64,000 bases of DNA from contig JBLIOE010000012.1 of NCBI GenBank assembly GCA_047639555.1, positions 1 to 64,000 on the forward strand. Reading direction: 5' to 3'. Below the pieces are notes generated by a model. The model saw only the letters and a list, made by a program, of their open reading frames with translations, was not told the DNA's origin and ran no database searches. How positions within the stretch are numbered: the first letter of the stretch is position 1; each line of letters opens with the position of its first letter. The stretch is from JAJRXC01 sp047639555. Its GTDB lineage: Bacteria; Actinomycetota; Acidimicrobiia; Acidimicrobiales; Aldehydirespiratoraceae. Positions 8,838 through 16,840 of the stretch are shown piece by piece. The position numbers were made by a program, and so were the translations under genes.

Positions 8838-9210
8838 CGCCCGACACGTACACCCATCGCCCGTTGTGGCGTCGGAACGTGCTTCGTTCATGGAGTACGT
8901 CGGCGCCAAGTGGACCCTCATAGTGGGCCTTGAATTCGACCACACCGTCGGTGTCGAACATCCGGCCGTCGACGGTGTCGACGATTTCCAGCCGAAGCCA
9001 ACGGAGCGACCGGTCCAGGTCCAGTGTCGGTGGTCGCGTTTCCGACGCCCACGACTCAAGCAAGTAGTCGGAGCGCCTAAGCACAAACGCCGTGAAGCGC
9101 GAACGCATCAGGGCTTCCGCGGTCGCGGCGTTGCCGCCATTCAGGATCGGACCACAACAGGTCGAGTGTTCTTCACCACCGCACGGACAGTTCTTGGTCG
9201 TCGACGCCAC
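8830..9210 (-). CDS. YchJ-family (UPF0225) metal-binding protein
   Basis: The protein is 126 aa, the usual length for the family. The N-terminal CPCGGEEHSTCCGP is a SEC-C-like zinc-binding motif. It is followed by the family core ALMRSRFTAFVLRRSDYLLESW and the C-terminal W-x-Y-V-S-G ending (RWVYVSG). The family folds like NTF2 and its cellular role is not established. It is convergent with the thiolase and overlaps it by eight bases. Confidence 0.85.
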   Translation of the reverse strand: MASTTKNCPCGGEEHSTCCGPILNGGNAATAEALMRSRFTAFVLRRSDYLLESWASETRPPTLDLDRSLRWLRLEIVDTVDGRMFDTDGVVEFKAHYEGPLGADVLHERSTFRRHNGRWVYVSGVS

Positions 9211-9250
9211 GGCCGCAGCCTACGAAGCTTCACCAGCTGGCGATCGCGAT

Positions 9251-9670
9251 CTAGAGCCGGGCGAGGAAGGCCACTATCTGCTCGCTGGTCACCACATCGC
9301 TCGGCGAGTACCGGATCTGCGAGGTTCCCGTCGTTATCCCCAGCGCCGCGATGCATCCAATATCGAGATACGTGAACGACGCGGCCGACACATCGCCGAA
9401 GGTCGTTGGCGACGAACGGTCGGTCACCGACACGAGTCGGAAGAGACGGCCGATAAACGCTGCCATCTGCTCGCGGGTGACCTCGTCGGCGGGCGAATAC
9501 GCCGTCGCCGAAGTGCCATTCGTTATTCCGAGGTTGTAGAGGCACGCCACCGCGTCGTAGGCGAACGATGAACCGGCCACGTCAGTGAGTGGGTGCGGCT
9601 GGCTGCGGGTGCAGTCGACTCCGTTATCTTCGGGCCTCAGGATCATCGCCCCGTCGGCGGTGAACGTCAG
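9251..9670 (-). pseudogene. SLH-domain tail, frameshifted from the upstream protease
   Basis: This minus-strand reading frame encodes two S-layer-homology repeats: PLTDVAGSSFAYDAVACLYN followed by GITNGTS...YSPADEVTREQM, then TFGDVSAASFTYLDIGCIAA followed by GITTGTSQIRYSPSDVVTSEQ. It has no plausible start of its own. The sensible part begins around DTVGLTFTADGAMIL, immediately where the trypsin-like frame stops at 9667. The most likely history is one secreted protease with a C-terminal SLH anchor, broken by a single-base shift near 9670-9690. A sequencing error is equally possible. Confidence 0.6.
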
Positions 9671-10518
9671 CCCGACCGTGTCACGACCGTCGTCTCGCTG
9701 GCATCGACGCTCACCGTCTGCCAGAGCGAACCGGTGAGGCTCTCGATCCACTCCACGTAGGTCGACACCCGCGTGTGGACATCGGGGCGGGCCCGGGCGA
9801 CCCAAAATCCGACTGCGCTGTTGAACGACACGAGTCCGATCAGCGACGTTATGCAACCAACATTGACGACGAGCGGGCCGCCGCTGTCACCCTGACAAAA
9901 CGACGTCGGAATGTTCGAAGCGCACAGGTGCGCATCGTCGTTCCAGGGCGACATCACTGCGGGCCAACCGACACACGTGAGGTCGAGTGCGACTTCGGCG
10001 CCCATCGACTTATCCGTCGTGTAACCACCGGTCTGAGTCGCTCCCCAGCCGGCCACAACAGCGGGATCGCCATCAGCCAGCCGACCAAAGTCATAGATCG
10101 GGATCGTGGCGGCATGAGCCGGGCTCACGGGCGTCTCGAGCCTCACCAGCGCGATGTCGATTTCGAGCGTGAACGAGTCGTAGTGGGGATGGCGATAGAT
10201 CCGCTCGCTGAACGCCAGGAGCTCATTCGGTCCGGTGATCACGGCGGAGAGGTCGGCCTGACCAAAGATCACGCCGAGCGAATCGACGCTGGAAAAGTAG
10301 GTCCCTGTCGGTTGGTACTCGGTGCGGTGGGCCACCCTGAGCATCCATTCGAGGTCGATCAGGACACCGCCACATTCGAACTGCAGTTGACCACGAGCGA
10401 ACGCTCCCACCTTGACGCCATAGGCATGGCCTGCGATGACGCGAGCCGAACCGCCCACCATCGCCGGAGCAAGGGCATCAGCCACTGGCGTCAACCACTC
10501 CCCGGTCGTCACCACCAC
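9667..10518 (-). CDS. Trypsin-like serine protease, probably part of a broken gene
   Basis: The protein is 283 aa with the chymotrypsin-fold order: FECGGVLID, His in MLRVAHRT (about residue 64), Asp in EIDIALVRL and Ser in CQGDSGGPLVV. The usual AAHC disulfide Cys after the His is replaced by Arg although its partner Cys (FECGG) remains. No signal peptide precedes the domain: the frame closes ten codons above the GTG start. The frame ends just where an SLH-coding frame takes over. Loss of the secretion signal, an odd His motif and the frameshift together suggest decay. Active-site residues are still present. Confidence 0.6.
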   Translation of the reverse strand: MVVTTGEWLTPVADALAPAMVGGSARVIAGHAYGVKVGAFARGQLQFECGGVLIDLEWMLRVAHRTEYQPTGTYFSSVDSLGVIFGQADLSAVITGPNELLAFSERIYRHPHYDSFTLEIDIALVRLETPVSPAHAATIPIYDFGRLADGDPAVVAGWGATQTGGYTTDKSMGAEVALDLTCVGWPAVMSPWNDDAHLCASNIPTSFCQGDSGGPLVVNVGCITSLIGLVSFNSAVGFWVARARPDVHTRVSTYVEWIESLTGSLWQTVSVDASETTVVTRSG

Positions 10519-10569
10519 GCCGTCACCAACCGCCGAGTCAACCCAGGCTCACACGGAGCTTCCCCGTCG

Positions 10570-10591
10570 AAAAGGGGCGTTCGACCCCTTT
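10570..10591 (-). terminator. Intrinsic terminator of the cyclase gene
   Basis: A seven-base stem (AAAGGGG/CCCCTTT) encloses a seven-base loop. On the minus strand the stem ends in TTTT. It lies about 30 bases beyond the stop of the cyclase gene at 10619. Confidence 0.65.
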
Positions 10592-10618
10592 GTCGTCGCG
10601 CCCGCTGAAGAGGGCCAA

Positions 10619-11503
10619 CTAGCGGTCGCCGCTTGAGTCGCGCCGAGTCGGCCGCCGCCCGATCTCACCCGACCGTTTCGGCGCGTCGCGGTCCCAGCGG
10701 AGCGCCAGCACATGGCGCGGCTGCGACACACCTTTGAGCGTGACGAGGCCCCGATCATCGAGCCGTTCGGCCGCCACGCCGTCCGCCACCGGTTCAGTGA
10801 GCAGGATCTCGTGGGGCTTCGCTATCTCCAGGAGTCGGGCGGCGACGGTGACCACCTGGCCGAGCACATCGTCGTGATCGTGGACCGCGTCGCCCTGGTG
10901 GATCCCGATGCGGATGGGCGGCAGCTCGGACCCGCTAGATCGCTCGATCTTGCAGAGTTCCTGGAGCGCCACCGCACAGGCGGCCGCGCTGCCCGGATCG
11001 TCGAACCGTACGAAGAAACCATCACCCTGCGTGCTCACTTCCTTGCCGCCGTGTTCAGCCGTGACGCCACGCACCATCCGACGGTGCTCCGTCACGAGGG
11101 CGGCCCACGCATCGTCACCGAGCCGTTCGTTCGTTCCCGTACTCCCGCTGAGGTCGGTGAACATCGCGACGATGTGGCGCACACCGGTGGGTGTTTGCAT
11201 CGCCCGCTGGCGGCGACGACGGCGACGACTCCCGGGCATGAGTCGGCCAATCACCACTGCTCCGTGAAATGCCAGCGCGGTGCCCCATAGCAGCCAGAAC
11301 CACACCGGGAAGAAGTCGAGCGTCAGCGCATTGCCCGGAGTGCGCGCGAAATCCTTCAGGTCGTCGACCGTGCTGTCGGTGAGCATCACCCAGACAAGCG
11401 ACGCCGACGAACACGCCGAGAGATAGATGAGGGCGTGGGTCACCCAGCGGCCGAGCACGGCCAGGAGTGTAGAACACGGAGCCGGGCGGCCCTTGACGAC
11501 CAC
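10619..11503 (-). CDS. Membrane-anchored class III adenylate/guanylate cyclase
   Basis: The protein is 294 aa. Two hydrophobic segments (about residues 20-42 and 63-87) are joined by a short loop, then a basic cluster SRRRRRRQR. The catalytic domain begins near residue 108. The metal-binding Asp residues lie in FTDLSGST (D117) and QGDGFF (D161). A Lys in GKEVSTQGDG suits nucleotide-base recognition. IRIGIHQGDAV and VTVAARLLEIAKPHEIL complete the fold. It makes cAMP or cGMP from the cytosolic face as a homodimer. The GTG start is uncertain. A cyclic-nucleotide-binding protein is encoded at 19209-19622, although not linked in an operon. Confidence 0.85.
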   Translation of the reverse strand: MVVKGRPAPCSTLLAVLGRWVTHALIYLSACSSASLVWVMLTDSTVDDLKDFARTPGNALTLDFFPVWFWLLWGTALAFHGAVVIGRLMPGSRRRRRRQRAMQTPTGVRHIVAMFTDLSGSTGTNERLGDDAWAALVTEHRRMVRGVTAEHGGKEVSTQGDGFFVRFDDPGSAAACAVALQELCKIERSSGSELPPIRIGIHQGDAVHDHDDVLGQVVTVAARLLEIAKPHEILLTEPVADGVAAERLDDRGLVTLKGVSQPRHVLALRWDRDAPKRSGEIGRRPTRRDSSGDR

Positions 11504-11600
11504 TATCAGTGGCTGACACTATTACTCCCCGTGACTTCGGTCACGCCTGCCAAGGACTCCCTGGGTGGAGGCGACGGTGCCTCTACCCAGGAAATGACGA

Positions 11601-11646
11601 GAACGCGGCGCCCGGCGACCTAACCCCGCCGGGCGCTGTCGCGTTC
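11601..11646. promoter_or_regulatory. Long GC-rich hairpin between cyclase and MOSC genes
   Basis: Ten paired bases (GCGCCCGGCG/CGCCGGGCGC) are extended by seven more (GAACGCG/CGCGTTC) with a TGT bulge on one side. The hairpin lies 34 bases upstream of the MOSC start. There is no T tract and no gene ends here on either strand, so a leader element or a regulator site fits better than a terminator. Confidence 0.4.
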
Positions 11647-11679
11647 GGCCCCCGGTCGTGCGCCGCTAGCGTTTCTCGC

Positions 11680-12378
11680 ATGCGCGTTCTTGAGCTCTGG
11701 CGATACCCCATCAAATCGGTCGGCGGTGAGCAACTCACCGAAGCCGAGATCACCGACACGGGAATCAGTTACGACCGCGGCTGGGGCCTCGTCGACGACG
11801 TCACCGGCAACGTTCTGACCGCTCGTCGCGAACCGAAGCTCCTGTTTGGCAACGCCCGAGTGGTCGACGGCGCCCCGGTGGTCACCACCCACGACGGTCG
11901 AGAACTGCACTCGAGCACCGACTTCTCCGAATGGCTGGAACGCCCCGTCACCCTCGCGTCCGCCGCGGGCGAAGACGGCGGCACCTACGAAGTCCCGCTC
12001 GACTTCGAAAACGACGACGGCTGGGTGAGTTGGCAGGGGCCCGGCGACGCCTGGCACGACTCAGCCAACAGCCGAGTATCTCTCCTGTCCACCGAGTCAC
12101 TTGGTGACTGGGACATCCGCCGCTTCCGATCCAACGTACTGATCGAGGGCCGCGGCGAGGACGCCCTCGTCGGAGCCGAAGTTGACCTGGGCGAAGCGCG
12201 GCTCGGTGTAACGAAAGAGATCGGGCGTTGTGTAATTGTCACCCGCCCCCAACCGGGACTACCCCGCGACCTCGACGTGTTGCGCACCATCAACGCCGAC
12301 CATGGCACTTGCCTGTCGGTCGGCGCACTCGTGGTCACCCCGGGCACCGTCCGCGTTGGCGACGAGCTGCAGAAGTGA
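11680..12378 (+). CDS. MOSC domain protein with N-terminal beta-barrel
   Basis: The protein is 232 aa. The opening LELWRYPIKSVGGEQL is the MOSC N-terminal beta-barrel signature. The MOSC domain follows, with DIRRFRSNVLIEG and the Cys-containing segment EIGRCVIVTRPQPGLPRD. This matches the GxxRC sulfur-carrier motif of YcbX/mARC-like proteins. Members handle sulfur on the molybdenum cofactor or reduce N-hydroxylated compounds. I cannot tell which applies here. The stop overlaps the next gene's GTG by four bases. An ATG at 11680 gives a protein of normal length. Confidence 0.8.
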   Translation: MRVLELWRYPIKSVGGEQLTEAEITDTGISYDRGWGLVDDVTGNVLTARREPKLLFGNARVVDGAPVVTTHDGRELHSSTDFSEWLERPVTLASAAGEDGGTYEVPLDFENDDGWVSWQGPGDAWHDSANSRVSLLSTESLGDWDIRRFRSNVLIEGRGEDALVGAEVDLGEARLGVTKEIGRCVIVTRPQPGLPRDLDVLRTINADHGTCLSVGALVVTPGTVRVGDELQK

Positions 12379-13001
12379 AAGTTCTCGCCGCACTCGCCAC
12401 CCTGGCCCTGATTGCGGCGGGTTGCGGAGACGCCGCCGCGCCAGAAGCAACGCCGGTGCAGGCCGAAGCGATCGCCAACCTCATCGATGCCGGGCTCACC
12501 GACGACGAACAACGCTGCGTCCTCACTGGGCTGATCGACAGTGCAGTCGAACCTGAGACCATCATCGACGGCACGGTGACCGGCGAGGAAGACGCCGAGC
12601 TGCTCGCGGTCGCGGTTTCTTGCATCGAAGATCTCGGCTCGATCCCCGCGTTTGTCCAGTCCTTCATCGAAGGGGCCGCGCTCGAAGGAGCGGTGCTCAC
12701 CCAGGCCGAAGCCGCGTGCGCCATACGCGGCATCGGCACCGAAGACCAAGCCGCAGCGATGACCGCTTGTCTCGGCGACGCCGAGCCGACGCCAGGCGAC
12801 GCGACCGCGTCCCACCTGGGATACGGCGACGACCCCACCCTCGATCTCTACTGGGACGCGTGTGCGGCGGGAAACTCGCAGGTGTGCGACGACCTCTACG
12901 ACGCCGCGCCAACAGGAAGCGAATATCTCGAGTTTGCCCGCACCTGCGGCAACGAACTGCCCGACTCGGTCGGGTTTCGCTGCTTCGACGAGCTCGGCTG
13001 A
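12375..13001 (+). CDS. Putative lipoprotein, Cys-rich
   Basis: The protein is 208 aa and begins with a hydrophobic signal ending in the lipobox LIAAGC, so it should be lipid-anchored outside the cytoplasmic membrane. The mature part is acidic. It contains two short repeated helical units of the kind found in actinobacterial secreted proteins (NLIDAGLTDDEQRCVLTGLI and AEAACAIRGIGTEDQ). Near the end it has a Cys-rich segment (WDACAAGNSQVCDDLYDAAP) seen in other actinobacterial lipoproteins. Function is unknown. The GTG start overlaps the MOSC stop (GTGA), so the two are probably co-translated. Confidence 0.7.
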   Translation: MKVLAALATLALIAAGCGDAAAPEATPVQAEAIANLIDAGLTDDEQRCVLTGLIDSAVEPETIIDGTVTGEEDAELLAVAVSCIEDLGSIPAFVQSFIEGAALEGAVLTQAEAACAIRGIGTEDQAAAMTACLGDAEPTPGDATASHLGYGDDPTLDLYWDACAAGNSQVCDDLYDAAPTGSEYLEFARTCGNELPDSVGFRCFDELG

Positions 13002-13004
13002 GCC

Positions 13005-13547
13005 CTACTCGCCCTTCGGCGGGCGGTAGAAGATCGCCAGCTGGGCAACGGCCGCGGCGACGCCGCCAACCGCAGCAATCAGAAGGCCGGTGATGCCATC
13101 GAGATCCTCGATGAGCTCCAACTTATCGTCGAGCGAATACTCCCCCGGGCCGGTGGTGGAGATACCGATCGCGATGACGGCGAGGATGAAGTTGTACTCC
13201 CAGCCTTCCGACACAATGAAGAAGCCATTCGACCGATGGACGGTGTACCCGGCCACAATCATGAGAGCGACAAACGCCAGGCCGGCAAACGGGGTCAACA
13301 GACCAAGCGCCAGCAGCAGGCCAGCACCGACCTCGGCGGAGGCGGCCAACACGGCATGGAACTTACCCGGCCGCATTCCCATCGAATCGAACCAACCAGC
13401 GGTGCCTGGGATCCGACCACCCTTGAAGAATTTGCCGCAGCCGTGAGCGGCCAACGTGAGACCGATCGCCACACGAATGATCAAGGTGCCCAAGCTGAAT
13501 GCGTCTGGATCGAGCATCGGCTCGGCGGCAAGAATTGCGAGTTCCAT
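13005..13547 (-). CDS. DoxX-family membrane protein
   Basis: The protein is 180 aa with four hydrophobic helices. The first helix carries the family pattern RVAIGLTLAAHGCGKFFKGG, followed by TAGWFDSMGM and LLLALGLLTPFAGLAFVALM. DoxX relatives are linked to thiol or redox homeostasis at the membrane, but their activity is poorly defined. The ATG at 13547 has GGGGGA just upstream, which decides it over an in-frame codon nine residues earlier. It converges on the lipoprotein gene with a three-base gap. Confidence 0.85.
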   Translation of the reverse strand: MELAILAAEPMLDPDAFSLGTLIIRVAIGLTLAAHGCGKFFKGGRIPGTAGWFDSMGMRPGKFHAVLAASAEVGAGLLLALGLLTPFAGLAFVALMIVAGYTVHRSNGFFIVSEGWEYNFILAVIAIGISTTGPGEYSLDDKLELIEDLDGITGLLIAAVGGVAAAVAQLAIFYRPPKGE

Positions 13548-13611
13548 CTTTCCCCCAATGGTGCGGCGGCCCAAGGCCCCACGTCAGGCGGCAGTGTAGA
13601 AGACTAACGTC

Positions 13612-14736
13612 GTGACCGTCCTCATCGCCGCCGCAACGCGAACCCCCTTCGCTCGCGTCGAAGGTGCATTGGCTGGCTGGCACCCCGTTGATCTGGCCGC
13701 CGAAGTGATGAACGCCGCGCTTGACCGCTCCGGTCTCACCGCCGACGACCTCGACGATCTTTGGGTTGGCTGCGCCGAGCCGGTCGGTGCCCAGGGCGCC
13801 AACATGGCTCGCGCCGCTGCTCTCGCCGCCGGCTGGCCCGAAGAGATTGGTGGCCAAGTGGTCGACCGGGGCGCCACCAGCGGCGCTGCGGCACTCCACG
13901 CCGGTTATGCGGCAATCACCTCCGGCGCCGCGACCACCGTGATGGTCGTCGGCGTATGTGGTGCCACCACCGTGCAGCCGGGTGCCGGTGCGCTCGGACG
14001 TATCTACGGTCGACCGTGGGGCGACCGACCCGCCGCCCGCGTCGAAGACAAGGGCGGCCTTCTCCCCACACCGATCCTCGCCGATCGAGCAGCCGCAGCT
14101 GCCGGCATCGATCGAGCAGCCCAAGAGGCCTGGACCAGCGGAAGCCTCGAGCGCCGTCGCCTCTTCAGCAGCATGGGCATCACCACCGTGGCGGCCAAGC
14201 CCGGCGACCGCGTGGCGATCCAACGAGCAACGCCCGTCCGGCTCGACGACGTTCGCGACCGGCCCGAAGACGTCGAAGAGATGCCGCCGTCCTTCGATGC
14301 CGAGGGCACAATCACCGGGTTCACCTTCGCGCCTCCGGCCGACGGCGTGGCCTGTCTCATCCTCACCAACTCCGAGGCCACCGGCCCCCGTCTGGTCGCC
14401 ACTGCTCGTTCTGCGGGCGAGATCCTCGATCCGGTCGGCGGCTGCGAGCGAGCGCTCAACGCGGTGCTGACGCGGGCCGGCGTCGACCGCACGGCATTGA
14501 CTCGGGTCGATATCACCGAGCCCACCGCCGCGGCCGCATTGCTCGCGATTGATCGGCTCGGCCTCGATCCGTCGATCGTCAATCCCGCCGGGGGCACACT
14601 GGCCGTCGGCGACGCCGGCGCGGCCGAAGAGCTCCGCCTTGTCGTTGATACGGTCGCCGAGCCGGCCACCGGCCTCATCGCCATCCTGTCGTTCGGTCCC
14701 GACGGCGCGGCCGCCTCACTCATCGACTGCCCGTAG
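13612..14736 (+). CDS. Thiolase-fold protein lacking catalytic residues
   Basis: The protein is 374 aa with clear thiolase architecture (IAAATRTPFARVEGALAG, VGCAEPVGAQGANMARAAAL). The position of the nucleophilic Cys reads VDRGATSGAAALHAG, without Cys. The C-terminal GHPxGASG loop reads NPAGGTLAVGDAGAAEEL, without His. It therefore cannot perform Claisen chemistry in the normal way. It may be a structural or regulatory partner, as non-catalytic thiolase homologues are elsewhere. It starts with GTG, is divergent from the doxX-like gene and is followed closely by a small membrane protein. Confidence 0.75.
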   Translation: MTVLIAAATRTPFARVEGALAGWHPVDLAAEVMNAALDRSGLTADDLDDLWVGCAEPVGAQGANMARAAALAAGWPEEIGGQVVDRGATSGAAALHAGYAAITSGAATTVMVVGVCGATTVQPGAGALGRIYGRPWGDRPAARVEDKGGLLPTPILADRAAAAAGIDRAAQEAWTSGSLERRRLFSSMGITTVAAKPGDRVAIQRATPVRLDDVRDRPEDVEEMPPSFDAEGTITGFTFAPPADGVACLILTNSEATGPRLVATARSAGEILDPVGGCERALNAVLTRAGVDRTALTRVDITEPTAAAALLAIDRLGLDPSIVNPAGGTLAVGDAGAAEELRLVVDTVAEPATGLIAILSFGPDGAAASLIDCP

Positions 14737-14746
14737 GCTGACTGTT

Positions 14747-14998
14747 GTGAACGTCGTCAACATCGTGATCGCCATCTTGGTCGGCTACGGGATCATTCGG
14801 ATGGGCCTCGCGATGCTGCGGGGTTTGGCTCACCCAGTCCCCGAACCACCCCCGGCGGGCGAGCTTCGGAAGGTCAAGATCGCGTACCGCTGCTCCATCT
14901 GTGGCGCGGAAGTACGTATGACAATCGCGCCCCACGAAGACCCCGCAGCACCTCGACATTGCCTCGAAGACATGGATTTGATGGCCCCGATTGAGTAG
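14747..14998 (+). CDS. Small membrane protein with C-terminal zinc ribbon
   Basis: The protein is 83 aa. One N-terminal transmembrane helix (NIVIAILVGYGIIRMGLAML) is followed by a Pro-rich linker. The short ribbon has YRCSICGAEV, a CxxC pair, and a later HC (APRHCLEDMD) as possible zinc ligands. The GTG start lies ten bases after the upstream stop, so it may be co-transcribed with the thiolase homologue. Function is unknown. Confidence 0.65.
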   Translation: MNVVNIVIAILVGYGIIRMGLAMLRGLAHPVPEPPPAGELRKVKIAYRCSICGAEVRMTIAPHEDPAAPRHCLEDMDLMAPIE

Positions 14999-15005
14999 CT
15001 CCTCA

Positions 15006-15026
15006 CTATCCACAGGCTGTGGATAA
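15006..15026. promoter_or_regulatory. Pair of inverted DnaA-box-like sites upstream of crgA
   Basis: CTATCCACA (15006-15014, one mismatch to TTATCCACA) faces TGTGGATAA (15018-15026, a perfect box on the minus strand) across three bases. A degenerate GGGGGATAA follows at about 15030-15038. The same sequence could fold as a hairpin behind the 14998 stop, but there is no T tract. Confidence 0.5.
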
Positions 15027-15118
15027 AACGGGGGATAATCACACGCGTGTCATTCCGCAGGGCATGTCCTGCCGCTCACGTCCGTCACTCCGCAGCTCAA
15101 CCCTCTAGAGTCGTGCAT

Positions 15119-15403
15119 ATGTCGCAGAAGCCGAACAAGCGCCGAGTCTCAGGCGGACGAGTCACCCCGAAGGGCACACGTCCCGAGGGCTACACGCCAG
15201 AGCGGGTTTCCCACACCGGGCATGAGGATCTACCGCCCAGCCCCATATGGGTGCCCGTGTTGATGTTCGGCCTGCTCGGCGCTGGCGTCGTCGTGATTCT
15301 GCTGAACTATGTCGGCTCGTTCTGGGACACGTCAAACCCGATCTTGCTGGTTGGTCTCGGCATGATCCTGAGCGGCATCATCACCGCCACCCAGTACCGA
15401 TAA
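15119..15403 (+). CDS. crgA: Cell division protein CrgA
   Basis: The protein is 94 aa, close to the size of characterised actinobacterial CrgA. The polar N-terminal tail with SGGRVTPKGT is followed by two transmembrane helices (IWVPVLMFGLLGAGVVVILL and PILLVGLGMILSGIITATQY) joined by a short loop with SFWDTSNP. CrgA is an actinobacterial septum protein that recruits division and peptidoglycan-synthesis partners. The start is the ATG at 15119; the frame also extends upstream without a protein-like sequence. DnaA-box-like sites lie on both sides. Confidence 0.9.
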   Translation: MSQKPNKRRVSGGRVTPKGTRPEGYTPERVSHTGHEDLPPSPIWVPVLMFGLLGAGVVVILLNYVGSFWDTSNPILLVGLGMILSGIITATQYR

Positions 15404-15412
15404 CCACAAAAG

Positions 15413-15421
15413 TTATCCACA
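15413..15421 (+). promoter_or_regulatory. Perfect DnaA box downstream of crgA
   Basis: TTATCCACA matches the bacterial DnaA-box consensus exactly. It lies in the 42-base gap between the convergent crgA and dcd genes. With the inverted pair at 15006-15026 it brackets crgA. Confidence 0.45.
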
Positions 15422-15445
15422 GGTGATCGGGCAACTGGGCAGAAA

Positions 15446-16012
15446 TCAGTCTTCGAAGTTCTCCCAGTAGCGGCTCGGCATCGGGCCGCGCTGGTGCTTG
15501 TACTTCGAACGTAAAGGTCCCGTGCCATACGGCACATCGGCGGGCGTCGTCATCTGTTGGAATGAGATCTGGCCGATCTTCATGTGCGGGTAGAGGGTGA
15601 TCGGCAGGTTGGCCACATTACTCAGCTCAAGCGTGAGCTGTCCATCAAAACCGGCATCCACAAACCCCGCGGTCGAGTGAATCAGCAGGCCGAGTCGGCC
15701 GAGACTCGACTTTCCTTCGATCCGTCCCACGATGTCATCGGGTACAGCCACCCGCTCAAGTGTGCTGCCCAACACAAACTCGCCGGGGTGCAGGATGAAC
15801 GGGACGTCCTCCTCCACCTCCACCAGTTGGGTGAGCTCCTCGAGGTTCGTCTTCACATCGATGTGGCTCATCATGTGGTTGCGAAACACCCGGAACCATC
15901 GGTCAAGCCGAAGGTCGACCGAAGACGGCTGGAGCCCCTTCGGATCGAGCGGGTCGATCACGATGCGACCCGCATCGATCTGCTCACGAATGGTGCGGTC
16001 GGAGAGAATCAA
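15446..16012 (-). CDS. dcd: dCTP deaminase (probably bifunctional, dUMP-forming)
   Basis: The protein is 188 aa. Conserved segments are MILSDRTIREQI, GLQPSSVDLRLD, HPGEFVLGSTLE, the catalytic region EGKSSLGRLGLLIHSTAGFV, and the C-terminal KYKHQRGPMPSRYWENF. Overall it resembles mycobacterial Dcd, which deaminates dCTP and hydrolyses the product to dUMP. Bifunctionality is inferred from that similarity. It overlaps the upstream thymidine kinase by four bases, forming a dTMP-supply operon. Confidence 0.92.
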   Translation of the reverse strand: MILSDRTIREQIDAGRIVIDPLDPKGLQPSSVDLRLDRWFRVFRNHMMSHIDVKTNLEELTQLVEVEEDVPFILHPGEFVLGSTLERVAVPDDIVGRIEGKSSLGRLGLLIHSTAGFVDAGFDGQLTLELSNVANLPITLYPHMKIGQISFQQMTTPADVPYGTGPLRSKYKHQRGPMPSRYWENFED

Positions 16013-16734
16013 CGTTCAGTGGCTTTCAAAGGAGTCGGGACGGCAGATGGGTCGACTTCGACCGGGCCGCTGTGATCATCATCATCGTTCGGTGAGCGAG
16101 CGTCGTCGGCATCGAGCAATTGGAGCTGGGCGCCCTGCGCCTTTCGGGCGCCGTCCATCCAGTGCGATCGACACAGGAGGTCATACGTGACTTCGCCGGC
16201 GCTGGGTCCGCTGGTATCACCGACCACCTTCAACTTTCCCGACACAACCTGCACCCCGTCGACGAAGCGGGCGTTGTGCGTGGCCCGCCGGCCGCACCAG
16301 CAGCGGGCCTCAACCTGAATCTCGGTGCGGACATCCGCGAGTTCGAGCATGCGCGCGGTGCCGGGGAATAGATCCCCCTGGAAGCTCGTCAGCAGCCCAA
16401 ACGCATACACGTCGACTGCGAGCTCATCAACGATTCGCGCCAACTGCTCACACTGGGTCGCCGAATAGAACTGCACCTCGTCACTGATCACCGCATCGAC
16501 GCTGCCCTGGCGAGCCATCCGCCGTCGGACCATCTCAAACAGGTCAGTTGCCGGATCCACGACCTCCGCCTCCGCCGACACCCCAAGGCGACTCGACACC
16601 CGGCCCACCGCCCGATCGAGCTGCGTTGTGAGAACGGTCGTCATCCCCCGGGCGCGCAAATTGTGGTGGATCTGCAGGGCCTGTGTGGACTTGCCCGAAC
16701 CCATGGTTCCAAAGGTGAACCGAAGCTGCGCCAT
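16009..16734 (-). CDS. tdk: Thymidine kinase, type II
   Basis: The protein is 241 aa. The P-loop GTMGSGKST lies at residues 9-17 and the acidic motif ISDEVQFY follows. The lasso/zinc domain has CWCGRRATHNARF and later LLCRSHW, with the four expected Cys/His ligands. It phosphorylates thymidine (and deoxyuridine) with ATP. A polar tail after residue 205 extends beyond the usual length. It is translationally coupled to dcd (ATGA), so salvage of thymidine and production of dUMP are expressed together. Confidence 0.92.
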   Translation of the reverse strand: MAQLRFTFGTMGSGKSTQALQIHHNLRARGMTTVLTTQLDRAVGRVSSRLGVSAEAEVVDPATDLFEMVRRRMARQGSVDAVISDEVQFYSATQCEQLARIVDELAVDVYAFGLLTSFQGDLFPGTARMLELADVRTEIQVEARCWCGRRATHNARFVDGVQVVSGKLKVVGDTSGPSAGEVTYDLLCRSHWMDGARKAQGAQLQLLDADDARSPNDDDDHSGPVEVDPSAVPTPLKATER

Positions 16735-16840
16735 CGGCAGGCGACCCTACACCGACCGCCGCGTCCGGGCACCGGTGAGAACGGTCGCGTTTGTAACGAC
16801 TGGATCTTCACACCGCCGCCACCGGCACTACCGTCGCAGT

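Noticed and set aside
7590..9086. Long 498-codon open frame antisense to the thiolase gene
   Set aside because: It mirrors the coding strand of a clearly conserved thiolase. Long antisense frames are expected in GC-rich coding DNA and the translation shows no family motif.
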